This document shows positions 46,967-58,763 of a DNA stretch of 64,000 nt, in pieces; the stretch's first letter is position 1; the number at the start of each line of letters is the position of its first letter. The DNA is from Gongronella butleri (lineage: Eukaryota > Mucoromycota > Mucoromycetes > Mucorales > Cunninghamellaceae). The stretch is taken from the NCBI GenBank assembly GCA_025201375.1, contig JAIWZP010000028.1, positions 124,001 to 188,000 on the forward strand, given 5' to 3'. The position numbers and the translations under genes were made by a program. Below the pieces are notes generated by a model, which did not search any database, was not told the origin of the DNA, and saw only the letters and a program-made list of their open reading frames with translations.

Positions 46967-49398
46967 AACGATGCAAAAACAAACGCGGCACGACATTTTC
47001 CTCGTGCAAAGCATCCCCCGCAGCCCAATACCCATTGATACCCCTCTCCCTAGTGGTCTTTTTCCATTGCAATGAAACTCATTTGTACTATATAACAAGT
47101 CATCCTATGCCACTTTTTTTTTTTCACCCGCGTGATAAATAAAAAAAGCACGTTTCCACGCCATTGCCAAGAGATGTGACGGCAAAAAAAATGCAAGGAC
47201 CATTCAGAAAACAGAATATGGGCTGGTCACGCGATCCATCCGCGGATCTGGGGCCGACTTTTTGCATTCCGCAAGCACCTTTATGGTTTGGCATCGCAAC
47301 AACGTCAAAGTCGGCTGCGCTGCATTGCCAAGAAGCCGGTGTTTCATTTGCAGCGCATGATCATTGATGGCGGCACCCCCTTTTTTTTGCCCAAAACAAG
47401 ACGCGTCTTCTCATAACCTTTTTTTTACCCGAACCTTTTTTTTTTCTCACCATCCCTCGTGGTTTTTGGTCTGCAAACCAGTATTCTGCACACCCTTACC
47501 TGTTGTCAGCAACCACGTGTGCTTGTGCTCAGAATCGAGCACACGGTCCCTGAAACGGCATTGGCATGTTCCCGATGTGAATCTTACGTCATGGTCTCGA
47601 TCCAGCCCCGGTTACTTGACTTTTTTTTTGTAACAAGACTTTGACCATGCCAGTGGGAAGGCGTCCAAGGGCCACTCGCCAGAAAGATGAGACATTGACG
47701 GTTTGTTTACTCCATTTTACATGTGAGAAGCGAAATAATTAACGAAATTGCGGATTGCTTGCGATACTGTGAGTCAATCCCCCTCAGATTTGGCCCCGTC
47801 GCGTTCAATGAACACTGAAAGCAACATGCCAAGTTTGACACCGCATCGTCTGTCCTGGTGAAAGGCAGGTTTGAAAAAAAAATTAAACCCAAGAAGATGC
47901 AAGCCGGCGACTCAAGGTATAACAAACAGGTCGCAGAAAAGGCACTTGGCATCGTCGAGCCGATGCCTCAGCCATCAGCTGGTTTAAATTTGGGATCTTT
48001 TGGACAAGTGGATGACAGAAATTTCACCAAAAAACTAGTTTTAGCGGTAAAACAATTTGTTCGCGCCAACAAGACACTGGGAAGCGCCAAAACACGTCCT
48101 AGCATGAAAAGGCGAGCGAGAAACCACTTGTTGGACCGCAACTTGTCGTGATTAAAGGTCGCGACCGCGCGCAACACGCAAATCGAAAAATCAGCCTCGT
48201 CGAGCACCAAAACCAAAATTGAAATTGGGTCCCCAGAATTCCCCCAAACTTGTACACAAGATGAGCCGCAGGGAGAAACCACGAGAAACACCAAAAAAGA
48301 CCGGGGTTGACCAGTTGGTTAACGAGCAATCGGTGATTTTAGATTTAATTGCAACCGTGATTTGAACGAGAACAACACTTTCATCGAGATGCGCCGACGC
48401 GTCCACAGGCAAGAGAGGGGCCAGGTACATGGATTTGACTAGCAGCAGGCGCGTGTAACTCGACGCCAGACGCGCTTTATCACGCGCCAAAGTTGCCCCG
48501 CAAACAGACTGGTCGCATTATTTCTGCTTGGAACTCGTATTTTGCACCGATCATCCACATCCACGTAAGCACCAAACCGTGCTCTTTCTGATGATAGGAC
48601 TTTCAAGGCGCTGCGGCCAATCTTCGTTGAGTTTACCTTGTGACGAAAAATCGCAGCTTTTTGCGTTTTACGCGAAGACCAGTCAATGGACCTTGATATT
48701 TTATTGCATTTTTATCGGTTATTGGTGTACCTTTAGCTTATCGTGTGAATGGTGTGGCGATCTGAGGACCGAAATTCCTCCATTTTCCACCGGTCGACTG
48801 TACCCCTTGGAAAATCCGTAATTTTCGAAAATCGTCATTGCGCGCCATCCAGTGGCCACATTGCCTCGGTACGGGGTTCAAACGAACGAGAAAATTCAAC
48901 ACACTTGAATCAAGCAGCAAAAGAGCCTTGTAACAGGCACATTCAATTCTCAGCCAGCCAAGAGATTATAAAATAACAAAAATCGCAATTTCTGGACAGC
49001 CACCTGGTTGATTGTCATTTTGTAAACACAATACGTGACAAACACAGAGGATCGGATCATCTACAGCAAGCTTTGAAGTGCGTCAGCTCGAGCAATGACC
49101 ACAAGAAACGCATCTTCAAAAGTTAAAATGACTCTAATCAGGATTTCTCGCGCCATGGTGATCTGATCATTGTCAAATTTGTACTATTGGAATACTGGGG
49201 GCACTGAACACATTACTTAAAATTTGAGGGCTCAGAGTCTACTCTTGATGAAGATTTGCTTATTTTAGCGGAAAATGTCGTTGCGCAGCAATTAAAACAC
49301 GCCTGCCAACCTAAAATGGAAAGGGCTAAAAATTCAGGCGCGGTTCAATATAGTCCCGCTCTTCCGTTCATTCTCAATTTTGTTGGCCATATCATGTC
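46967..49398. other. Intergenic region with family A repeat
   Basis: 2.4 kb without a supported gene. It contains the 3' UTR of the LEA2-like gene, several T runs at 47112-47128 and 47420-47450, and a family A repeat at 48180-48730. The remaining frames are short with no recognisable motifs. Confidence 0.55.
48180..48730 (+). repeat. Dispersed repeat family A, copy 2
   Basis: Aligned by eye with 62330-62760 on the same strand and with the reverse complements of 8870-9375 and 62810-63115. It keeps 'CCAAAACCAAAATTGAAA', 'GATGCGCCGACGCGTCCA' and 'GATCATCCACATCCACGTA'. Its right end ('AGTCAATGGACC' near 48682) also occurs at about 58530, so a fragment of the family probably lies at 58400-58560 too. 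Confidence 0.55.
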
Positions 49399-50510
49399 AT
49401 GGCAAGCATAGCCGCACGATCCAAGAAACTTTTTGTCGACTTGCCAAAATGGAAGGTGCTTACTCGTAGCGATGCCGAGCACTCGGAAGTCACGGTGTAT
49501 ATCAAAGGTGACAAGCACTAAAAAAAGCACTATGACAAAAAAGAAAAATAGACAAGGTAAAAAAATTGACCAAAACGCGGGTTTGTCTAGGCTTTTTGGC
49601 CGAGGGCGAGGCCGTCGAGAATTTCGACGACTGGCTGCACTCACACAAACTGCTGATGCTCAGTCCCAAGCATCAGTGGGGTTCCGCGGCACTCGGGTAA
49701 GGGCCAAAAATGAAAAAAAAAGAACATCGATCTGACGCGCTCTTTTTAGGTACTCGTGGCCGTCTGGAACGTCCATGCACCAGATTCCCATTCCTTTTGC
49801 CAGTCTGGGCTCCGCGGCGTACCTGATCGGGCGCAACATGCAGCAGCTCAGGCACCTGCGCTTCCCATCGCCCGCGTCTATTTTTGGCGCGCTTGCGATT
49901 GACGCCGGACTGCACATGGGCCGCCTCGCATACCAATTCCACGTGGCCACAAAAGAGAGTCATGAGCGCGCAGAGACCCTGGCATTCCGCCTGCTGCAAT
50001 TGCGCGAGAAATACGACAAAATTCGCCTTGTTGGCCACTCGCTCGGCTGTCGCCATATTGTCGAAGCGTGCTCCTTATTGACGCTGCGCGACCGGTAAAT
50101 GCAAAAATGCCTCACATGCGTTTTTTTGAATGGCGTGATTCCAACTCAGGTTTCTATTTTTGTCATTTAGGCCCAATGAGATTCATTTGTGTGCTCCAGC
50201 ATTAGTGCGCAACGACATTTTGCCTATGGTAGCCGTCGGATCGGGCGGCATTGGGCAACAAAACACGATGATCTACTACTCCCACAAGGATGTGACGCTG
50301 GGCGTGTTGTTTCGTGCATTAGTCGCCGGAGATCAGGCCATCGGCGAGATTGGCCTCCCCGATGAGCCATTGGACCCGTCGGTCCTCATGATTGACGCAA
50401 GCCGCTCGCTCGGCGGCTACTATGTGGGCTCGCACACGGATTACGCCGATAAATTTCACTTCATGTGCGCTGCAACACCAACAAATCCGCCCCTTGATCC
50501 AAAAGAATAA
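49399..50510 (+). CDS. Alpha/beta-hydrolase-fold protein
   Basis: Four exons (49399-49507, 49591-49696, 49750-50094, 50171-50510) sum to 900 nt, or 299 aa, with consistent phases. The nucleophile elbow is 'LVGHSLGCRHIVEA', a canonical G-x-S-x-G with the serine at about residue 169. An N-terminal part reads 'LAEGEAVENFDDWLHSHKL', and 'WPSGTS' marks an early strand. A likely acid lies in 'VLMIDASRS' and a likely histidine in 'VGSHTDYADKFHF'. The layout recalls hydrolases of the DUF726/TMCO4 type, but here there is no large membrane domain. No signal peptide is visible, so it is probably cytosolic. The substrate is unknown. The stop codon overlaps an AATAAA signal (50506-50511). The arrestin gene follows 250 bp downstream on the same strand. 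Confidence 0.78.
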
Positions 50511-50760
50511 AAAAAAAAATTTTTTTTTTTTTGTGCACTTTTGTGCGCCCATCGTGCGAAACAGATGGATTGATTGGATCGATCGCAACCTGAGGATCAA
50601 AAAGGTTCCCATTGAACAGGTTTGAAAGTCAGATCTGGCCTTGATTTCCATTTTCTGTCAATTGACACTTTTTTTTTTCTTTACTTTTTCTCCTTTTCTC
50701 TCGTTTTCGTCTGTCTCTTTTTCCTTTCTTTTTGTTTGCTCAGTGTCTGTGTTGGTCGCT

Positions 50761-52262
50761 ATGAAGAAGACAGCGGATCTACGTATTGAATTATCAGAGG
50801 ACACCGTGCTATTAGTCGGCCATCCCGAGGAATCGGGCGGAAAGGTCGTCAAAGGCAGCCTCGTCCTCACCCTGACCGAATCCATCAAAGTCAAAGCCGT
50901 ATCACTGCGCTTCATGGGCAAAATGAAGGTGTCTTGGTCCGAAGGTACGTCCATCAATACGCAAAAAGCCGGGGGGAAAATATGAAAAAAAGGGGGAGGG
51001 TGATGGCGGCGGGATGTGACAAAAAGGAAGGACCCTGAGCCTTAACCTTGTTTTTTTTTTTTTTTTTTGTATCGATCATAGGTATGGGCCATCACCAGCA
51101 CTATTACAAGCAGGAAAAGACACTCTTGGAGGAACAATGGCAATTCATCCCTATGCCCATATCGTCACCCACGCCCACGCCACTGCACAAAAAAACGTAC
51201 GCGCTTGCCGCGGGCGAGCACAAGTTCGACTTTGAGCTGACGCTGCCTGGCGACCTGCCGCAATCGTTGGATGCCGAGGGTGGACAAATCTTTTACAAGT
51301 TCAAGGCTGTCGTGGAGCGGCCCGCCTTTGTGCACAATATCACGAAAAAGCGATACATCAAGGTGGTGCGATCCATGCTGCCGTCGGAATTCGACCTCAA
51401 TCAGTCCCTGGAGATCTCCAACACGTGGGAATCCAAAATGCAATACGATATTGCCGTCTCGTCAAAGATGTTTGCGCTTGGCGAGGCCATCAAGCTCACG
51501 TTTGCCATCATACCCATTGCTCCGCAGCTAAAGGTGCGGTCCATTTGTGCAGCGCTCAAAGAATATTGCTCGTATACCACTTCTCACAACTCAAAGACCG
51601 ATTGCCGCACCATCCAATTCGAAAAGGTGGTCGATCCATTCCCTGACACGGAAGCAGCCATCTGGAACCGCAATATGGTGCTGAGAGTGCCGGAAAACTC
51701 GCCCCTCGTCTTTTGCAACACTGAAAACGACATGATCCAGGTTAAACACAAGCTGAAATTCTCAATTGCCCTTGTCAATGCCGATTCGCATCTTTCGGAG
51801 CTGCGCTGCTCCATCCCGGTCGTCGTCGTCGACTCGGTCGCGCGCCAAGTCGAGAATGCATTGCCTCTTTATGACGATTCGTGGCGCTCGGTGCCTTACG
51901 ATCCCGCTGTCTTTGAAGCGCTGCGCCGCCCGTCCATTTCTGCGGGCTTGCCCACCGGAACACAGCCGGTTACCATCTCTGGTCGCTCTCGTACCATGTC
52001 CATCACCACGCTGTCATCCACACCCACCCAACAGCTGCTCCAGCAGCAGCCCGCCGCCACCATCTCGCCAAATACCACCAATCCACAGCCCCTTGTCGGC
52101 GGCCCCAATGCCAATGCGGATTGCTGGTTCCAGGGCATGGATCTGTCGCGAGTCCCATCTTACAACACCGCCGCACCAATGGCCCACGTCGCGCTCTCGT
52201 CATCCTTGCCCGCTTACGACCAAGTCTGCTCATCACCAGGCACGAAAATGCACTTTTCGTAG
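50761..52262 (+). CDS. Arrestin-domain (ART-like) trafficking adaptor
   Basis: Two exons (50761-50944 and 51082-52262) sum to 1365 nt, or 454 aa, joining in phase 1. The N-terminal half has the arrestin-N fold pattern ('GKVVKGSLVLTLTESIKVKA', 'VSLRFMGKMKVSW', 'AGEHKFDFELTLPGDLP'). The second half carries the arrestin-C domain ('ALGEAIKLTFAIIPIAPQLKV', 'KLKFSIALVNADSHLSELRC'). Fungal arrestin-related proteins bring Rsp5-type ubiquitin ligases to plasma-membrane transporters through PY motifs. Here 'LPLYDDS' (about residue 322) and 'LPAYDQV' (about 437) are good L/P-P-x-Y candidates. The C-terminal 130 residues are Ser/Thr/Gln/Pro-rich and probably disordered and phospho-regulated. The ATG at 50761 is chosen because upstream codons are non-coding and T-rich. 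Confidence 0.85.
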
Positions 52263-52564
52263 CGCGCCGCCCCAAAAATCACCCATATTTTCTCTTTGCA
52301 TCTTCTTCTCACACCATCTACAGTATCATACATTAGCAACAATTTTGAACATTCCCGGCACCATAAAATTCGAGCCGATTTATTTTTTTTTTAAAAAAAA
52401 AACGTGTCATTAATGGACAAGTGATTTATTTTGGAGGGGTTTAACTTTGTGGGATATCATACAAGAGAACAATAACTGGACGTCAGACTTGGGTAAAAAT
52501 GGGAAAATGGGGAAATCAGACTTGAGGGGGGAGAAGTGGGGGCCTGAATAAAAGAATATTGAAT

Positions 52565-52565
<1 letters not shown>

Positions 52566-52601
<36 letters not shown>
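52566..52601. repeat. 36-nt A homopolymer
   Basis: An uninterrupted A run in intergenic DNA about 300 bp after the arrestin gene. It is not part of a modelled intron. It could be the trace of a poly(A) tail from a retroposed sequence or a nucleosome-excluding tract; neither is shown. Confidence 0.85.
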
Positions 52602-52602
<1 letters not shown>

Positions 52603-52877
52603 GAGGGAAAGTCAGACAAGGGATGGAGGGGATACACTAGTAAGGGTAAAATGCTCATGGGCGGGGGTTGATGGCCATGGATATCATGCTGTGGTAGGCG
52701 CCTTTTAGGCTCTTGACCGTCGTATAGTATAGCCGTGAAGCCAACCCTGGTTCTTCGCCGTCTCAAAGCAGTGATTCCAGTCCATTCTACCCGGGTAGCT
52801 AGGCGGTTTGATATCATATTCATGGATACGTACGGCGCAGCAGTTGAAGGAGACGCTCGTGGCACGCCTGCTTTTTT

Positions 52878-53190
52878 TTATGGCGGGCTGGACGTGCTGG
52901 CGTCGTTGGTGTCGTTGGCCTCTAGTTCCCGGGCGTCCTCGTCGCTGGTCACGTCGTTGAGCGCGTCTTGGGCCTTTCGTTTGGCCGCTTTGCATACTGT
53001 AATTCCAGAGATTGATCTTTTGACGCATTTCATGGGCCATTACGTCGTTCTCCTGGTCAATCGCTGCAATTGCCTTGTGGAGTTGAATTTCAATCGATGA
53101 CGTGACTGAGATCATGGTCATGGGTAGGGGCGCGTCCATGGTATTGTCTTGAGACTCGCTGTGGTTTGTGGTATCATACAAATCCTTACA
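52878..53190 (-). pseudogene. Possible broken gene fragment
   Basis: The minus strand reads 'SSIEIQLHKAIAAIDQENDV', then 'MAHEMRQKINLWNY' in one frame. It then needs a frame change to continue as 'KAAKRKAQDALNDVTSDED', ending in a stop at 52880-52878. Both segments have coding character (helical, charged), and the second ends like a real C-terminus. An intron could explain the change, but I see no good donor and acceptor, and no start is apparent. I do not recognise the protein. Confidence 0.35.
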
Positions 53191-54464
53191 TTTGCGGTAT
53201 GATACAAGGCGTGCATTGTTGTTGAATCTTCCATGCGGTCCACGTTGGCAATGCATCTTTGATGACCTGCCATCATGAAGAAGTGGGCGAGCGCAGCCAA
53301 TGAGGGAAGGCCTACAGTATCATAGCTACTGTAGAATTTTCTGTTCATACGTAAAAAATTGAGAATTGGGCAGTCGCATTGGCTCTTTGAGTGCATTTGT
53401 GATGTTTTATTTGACTGTTTGACAGAGTTCTACTTTACGTATGATAGGGGTAATATGATATGATACGTAAATTGATGATTCTATGATAAATCGCATGACG
53501 TGAAGAGCTGAAGACTGAAATGCATGTCAGATAGCTGGATTTTGAGCACTACAATTTATGATATCATACATACTGTAATAAGCGATTTGCGCCGATTTTG
53601 CCGCCCAGTCTTTGAAGTTTTTTGCTCTACTACATACTGTATGTACAACAATTGCTTCAAAAATCGCTCAATTCGTAATTCTCTTACGCGCTGCCGATGT
53701 AAAATTTGATTTAGAATCGAATACCTAGGAGGGATACTGTATTCCAGAGTTTCGCCTTTGGCGTTCTGTATCTTTTGTTTGAAACATTGAAACTGTTGCC
53801 AAATGCTGTCCAAGGACCTCCCCTCCCCCGTCACGCTACAGTACCTACTGTACTAATTCATATCAGACAGGCGGCTTTTACAGTATGATTGATCATTCAC
53901 TCTAAATTGCACATTGCCTGCGATTTTACATTTTCAAGAAAAAATTTTGCTACAACTTTACGACTATGGCTACCGCCCACGTTGCCCTCTCGTCCTCTTT
54001 GCCCACCTACAGTAGGTACAGTATGATACAGGATCAAGCGTCCACGATTGAACGATACGCCATCAGCAGGGACAAAAAATGCACATTTTCTTTCAGAATA
54101 TGATATCATAATGCGGCGTGCACCAATGCAAGTGTGCTTTTTTTCATACTGGTAGAATTCACACCTCTTTCATCTCATCATCTGCCATACTATATTTGCT
54201 GTTATTTCAAATGGGCTCTCGTAATAAACTCGCGCATCTGGCCATGGCCAGTCTTTTTTTTTTTCTCGTTTTTCGATTCATGCGCCTGTCCTGGTAATTC
54301 AGGTGACACAAAAAAGGGAAAGGGTGGGGCGAGCGGACCGATGTCGCCTAAAATAGAAAAAGAGCCCAGACAGGAAAGTCTCCATTTTATTTCTTCTCTT
54401 TCTTTTTTGACTTTTTTTTTTTTGGACCCACACACGCCCCTTCGGCTGGCTATCAACGCGCGCG

Positions 54465-56194
54465 ATGGGAAAAGATGATTTATTAGATGTCGATTCTGGC
54501 GTGAGCCGACGGCGATCATTGTTGTGGCAACGCAAAGGCCGGCCAAGCTCAAAGTCGCCGGCGGACACGGCGAGTGCACAGGACAGCGATTCACAGTCCA
54601 TTGTAACCAGGGCGTCCAGCGACAATGATGACGCGCTCGGCAGCAGCGTCACCACGGGCGTCTCCTTCAACTCGCGCGACAAGGAATTTCATAATCACTT
54701 CAAGACCGTGCCCTTTGACGAACATTTGTTGCAGGGTAAGCTTTTCATAAAAAAAATCCGCGCACTCCCCCCCCCTCGTCTGTCTCTGGACCCGTCCCGA
54801 GCCTTGGCGGTCTGCGGTCGTACTAATCCGCTTTTGGCAACCCCTTTTCTTTTCTTTTTTTTGCAACAAAAAAGATTTCAAGTGTGCGCTTCAAAAGGAT
54901 GTGCAGCTGCAGGGCAGACTCTACGTGTCTCAGCGTTACGTGTGCTTCAAATCCAACATTCTTGGCTATGTCACCAATGTAAGAAAGCGAGGACGCGGGG
55001 GCGTCTTTACCCGGGGTGCCGGCGCCGAATTTTTCTTTTGGGGCGACGGTGACAAAGACGCGCGTTTGCGCCACTTTTATTTACCCGCTTTTCCGTCATG
55101 CTGCCATTAGTTGGTACTTCAAGTTCAGGATATTAAAAGCATCGAGAGAGTGCGCACCATCCGCTGGATGCCGCGTGTTGTGCAAATCACAATGAACAAT
55201 GACGAAAAGGTAAAAAATAAAAATAAAAAAAATTGGCAAGCCAAAGACCACATGTGTCCCCGGCCCGCGCAAGGGAGAATTGGCAATCGACGCCCCGCCT
55301 TGGCATCCGACTGACACAACACACGCTCCCTTTTTTTTTTCTCGATTTTTGTGCGTGTAGTATGTGTTTACATCCTTTTTGGCGTCCATTTCATCGCGCG
55401 ATGACGCCTTTTTCCGGCTGCAGGATGTGTGGCAACAAATGTTCCCGCCCACGCCGCCAACGAGCGCAGCCGCACACGATGTTGCCAATTCGAGTCAATT
55501 GTTGTCTTTGCCCACCTCGGGCCACGAAGCGGGCGACCTCCTTGTGCTACCCAACCATCTCGAGACAAGCACCTCCGCAACAACCTCTTCCGCTCCACGT
55601 GGCATTTTTACTCGTCGGCGCGCACAAACAGTGGGTAATCAAGGTAAACCAAGAAAAAAAAAGAAAGAAAAAGAAAGAGGCGCGCCTGACCCGCGTTTTT
55701 GACTAGACAATCATGTGCGCATTGCCCGTGATGGCGCACCACGGTCAAATTCTACCGATATACCCGTGTCCTCCTCAAAGGTGGTGGCGGCCGCGCCCCG
55801 CATGGTGCATGAGGTCGCGTCAGAATCGGCAACGTCCTCAGGGTCGTCTCAGGAGGTCGTCGAGGCCGTGGCGTCATCGTCAACGACGCGCCGACGCGCA
55901 TCAGAACGGCGCAAAGCGGCGTCCGCAGCCGCCAACAATGGCCGCCAAGGCGGCGCTTCGCCAAAGTCACACTTGCTCGTCTTTGCCACCGTCGTGCTCG
56001 TCGTGTCGCACATCATCCTCGCGCTCCGCTTTTACTCCATGTCGAGAGAGGTCCAGCAGTTCCAGGATCAGGACCAGGATGCTGCCGAGGCGCTCTGGGT
56101 CGCCCAATTGCAAAATGTAAAGGACCAGGCACAGCATTGGAAGGCAGAGTCGCTCCGCCAGAGACGCCAGCTGCTAAACATGGTGCCAAATTGA
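54465..56194 (+). CDS. GRAM-domain protein with C-terminal membrane anchor
   Basis: Five exons (54465-54735, 54875-54978, 55111-55209, 55361-55643, 55707-56194) sum to 1245 nt, or 414 aa, all in phase. After a disordered Ser-rich N-terminus, residues about 75-170 form a GRAM domain: 'EFHNHFKTVPFDEHLLQ', 'LQGRLYVSQRYVCFKSNILG', then 'VLQVQDIKSIERVRTIRWMP' and 'YVFTSFLASISSRDDAFF'. The GRAM fold is PH-like and binds phosphoinositides or sterol-regulated membranes. A long Ser/Ala-rich linker leads to one membrane segment at about 341-360 and a short coiled tail. The layout resembles GRAMD/Lam contact-site proteins but lacks the StART-like (VASt) domain, so a tethering role without lipid transfer is a reasonable guess. 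A poly(A) signal AATAAA lies at 56229. Confidence 0.85.
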
Positions 56195-56259
56195 CGTGGG
56201 CATCCGCCATTGTATATATACCGTAGCAAATAAAGATATCATTTCCGTGTACTTTTTTC

Positions 56260-56285
56260 TATATATATATATATATATATATATT
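56260..56285. repeat. AT dinucleotide microsatellite
   Basis: About 13 uninterrupted AT repeats, 60 bp after the stop codon of the GRAM-domain gene and just after its probable polyadenylation signal. Confidence 0.9.
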
Positions 56286-56599
56286 TGCTCGGAAACCTTC
56301 TTGGCGCTTTCAGGGGTTTAAGGACGAAATGACGGAATTGGCCCAAATTGCGATTCTCCCGATGTCTGTCGAATTAACCATCTATTTTTACTGCAGCAAA
56401 CCTGGCAAACATGAGATCATTGCGCTCATTGCCCACATTTGGGTGCTGGTTTGACAACAAATGCTTGAATCGCGCGCCTTTATGCCTTTTATTTTTAAAA
56501 TAGCATGTTCATCACGTCATAGCTCCCTGATCTTCAATTCAAACTAGTTCTTGAGTATTTTCGAGTCCATTTCCTTTGAGAAACCCTATGATAGAATTG

Positions 56600-56770
56600 G
56601 ATTATCTGTGATTTGGAGCTAGTTTCATGGGAGGTGGGACTAAAATTGATAGAGATAATAATGTCTCGTGTTGGGTCTAGTCGACTCTCGATTTTTAGTA
56701 CGCCTTTTGTATGCAAAGGAATCAATGCATCCGATGATGTTAATCCCAGAGTGCTTGCGTCGCCTAGAGC
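56600..56770 (+). repeat. Dispersed repeat family B, diverged copy 4
   Basis: It shares a 'GCTAGTTTCATGG' block, 'CTAGTCGACTCTCGATTTTT' (compare 'CTAGTCGAATCTTGATTTTT' at 12822) and a 'GGAATCAATGCATC.GATG' block with the copies at 12700 and 19550. It is the most diverged copy I noticed. Confidence 0.45.
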
Positions 56771-57268
56771 CACCCAGACATATGTGACATGTTGAAAAAT
56801 CAAGTTTCAATAGTACATGTGAAAGAGCCGCAGCTCTCTGATGGCACTTGCCACCAGCGGCTTGTCACATTCTTGAAACCAAGTCTCTGATGGGCTTGAA
56901 ATAAAGTGCTTTGGATACAGAAACTAAAATGAAACAAAAAGGAAATTGGATATGTGCATGTTTGCCCAAAGCCTTTTTTTTTTGAAAAATATGCCCTGAA
57001 GAGTTTGAATGTCTAAAGTTTACTGACCATTGATCGGGCCTGTGCAGCAGCGAACAGTGAAATTATATGATGGTCAATGGAATTCTGCCGAGAAGCGCTC
57101 AAAATTGCCCCTGAGTCGGTGTTTCCCCACACCATTCCCCACTAGCCCCTCTTTTTATGTGTTCGCCTCTCTGATCATGCATTCCAATGAGGTGTCTGCA
57201 ACCAAGGTATTCACAAAAAGGCGCCGGACATGCCCATTTCTTGAATTTTATTTTTATTTTTTTCCTAA

Positions 57269-58162
57269 ATGCTCTTTTATTTCATCTTGATCGTGGCCTT
57301 GGCAACGGCTATCCCACTCTCAGAATTCCAAGCAGAGCCTGATGTCGATATGGATCCTTTTCATCCGTTACAAAACGGGGAAATCGCGCCAATGCCAAAT
57401 ATGCAGACTTACTTTGAGTTTCCTCTGAGAAACATGCATCCTGACACACCACCGGATACCCTTGATCTGAACGACGTCACGCTTCGCAAATGCGATCATG
57501 TGTATGACGTGAAACATCTCATTTACATGATGGTCACAAACAAGACTGACACAAAATACCTGGAAAACATCCGGTTGCACAACGAAATCGTGTATGTGTC
57601 CGAGGTGCCTGAAGATTGCCCTGCCACTGGCTGCTGCATGATCCTGGAGACAGGCTTTGACTATTGGTTCCTACAGCGCAAGGTGCGTGTTGTCATGACG
57701 GCCGTGTTGCACCTGTTTCCAAATTTTGAAACGCTCTCAAAGATGGACGACGACGCATTTGTCGACTACAACTTTTTCCACGATCTGCAGAAGCAGCTGA
57801 ATGGCACATCGTTTGTTGGCAAGTTCATGAATGCCGAATGCAGAGATCAAAATATCGAGTATCCGCAAGGAGCTTTCTACATCATGGGCCGCACGATCGT
57901 CAATTGCTTGTTAGACGACTATACAGCTTGTTCGGGCTCCGAGGACGTATCTGTTGCCGCCAATGTTTACCACAATTGCCCGACATACCAACGAATCGAC
58001 CTACACTACGCCATGAATATTGATGTTTTCCATCGCATGTACGGACGAAAGAACAAACTCATTTATTTGGGCTGCAAGGATCGCAGCGCACCCTACAAGA
58101 TGGAAAAACAAGACCCACCGCTGGATGTATCAAAGCCGCACTCGATCATTCCCCTTTATTGA
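57269..58162 (+). CDS. Secretory-pathway glycosyltransferase (GT31-like)
   Basis: A single exon, 297 aa. Residues 1-16 are a hydrophobic signal peptide or anchor ('MLFYFILIVALATAIPL'). The catalytic part has 'LSKMDDDAFVDYNFF', a D-x-D type motif that in GT-A enzymes binds Mn2+ and the nucleotide sugar. Downstream are 'TSFVGKFMNAEC', 'YPQGAFYIMGRTIVNCL' and an acidic 'GSEDVSVAANVY'. This order (DDD, VGK, P-x-G-x-x-Y, E-D-V) matches beta-1,3-galactosyltransferase-like GT31 enzymes, though the protein is short. Several cysteines suggest disulfides in the lumen. Most GT31 proteins are Golgi type II membrane enzymes. A poly(A) signal AATAAA lies at 58173, 11 bp past the stop. The sugar and acceptor are unknown. 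Confidence 0.7.
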   Translation: MLFYFILIVALATAIPLSEFQAEPDVDMDPFHPLQNGEIAPMPNMQTYFEFPLRNMHPDTPPDTLDLNDVTLRKCDHVYDVKHLIYMMVTNKTDTKYLENIRLHNEIVYVSEVPEDCPATGCCMILETGFDYWFLQRKVRVVMTAVLHLFPNFETLSKMDDDAFVDYNFFHDLQKQLNGTSFVGKFMNAECRDQNIEYPQGAFYIMGRTIVNCLLDDYTACSGSEDVSVAANVYHNCPTYQRIDLHYAMNIDVFHRMYGRKNKLIYLGCKDRSAPYKMEKQDPPLDVSKPHSIIPLY

Positions 58163-58642
58163 ATAGAAAATCAATAAATATTGGCCATGTATCGCATTTT
58201 TGTTATTTTAAAAGACTTTTTTAAGCATTCTTGCACCCAAAAAAAAAAAAAAAAAGCGTGTTTCTTTTGCTTTGCACTGGTGAGAATTGGATGATGCATT
58301 GAAAAAGGAGCCATTTTTAGTGAAATTCGCAGTAAATGGTGTTTAAGACAGGTAAACATGCTGTCCGAGCGGTCGCACAAAGGCTCAGCTCGTGGGAGAC
58401 TGCTTTGACAACCAAAAGGCAAGTCAAAATTGACGTGTCGCATAAAACGTGGGGACCAAAAGCAACAGATGAAGTAGATTCTACTTCGCGGCGAAAAAAA
58501 AGCGGCAAATTTGCATTTTTGCGCGAAACCCAGTCAATGGACCCTATGTTATTATTGCTCTTGTATCGACTATTGGGGTGGCTTTACCACGTGGTCAAAT
58601 GATATGGACGATATGGACGATACGATGGATGATGGAATTATG

Positions 58643-58763
58643 GTTGTCGATTCATTGTCGTTGTCGATTGCATTGTCGATTACATTGTCGATAAGCATTC
58701 TAGCTGTCGATTGCTTTGTCGAAAAGCATTCTCGTTGTCGATATTGTAGCATTCTCGATAAGT
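58643..58763 (+). repeat. TGTCGA-rich degenerate array (left)
   Basis: 'TTGTCGATT' and close variants recur about nine times in 120 bp, interspersed with 'AAGCATTCT'. Its mirror image, rich in TCGACAA and 'AAGCATTCGACAA', lies at 59234-59320, so the two flank about 470 bp as degenerate inverted repeats. Confidence 0.75.

Larger units (their letters stand above)
52263..54464. other. Intergenic region with TACTGTA/ATGATAC words
   Basis: 2.2 kb. There is a 36-nt A run at 52566-52601, a possible broken gene on the minus strand at 52878-53190, and a dense array of short words such as TACAGTA, TACTGTA and ATGATAC between 53160 and 54120. The last 300 bp are the promoter of the GRAM gene. No intact gene is supported. 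Confidence 0.5.
56195..57268. other. Intergenic region
   Basis: About 1.07 kb. It starts with the 3' UTR of the GRAM gene, including AATAAA at 56229 and an AT microsatellite at 56260-56285. A diverged family B repeat lies at about 56600-56770. The right end is the promoter of the glycosyltransferase gene. No gene is supported. Confidence 0.5.
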
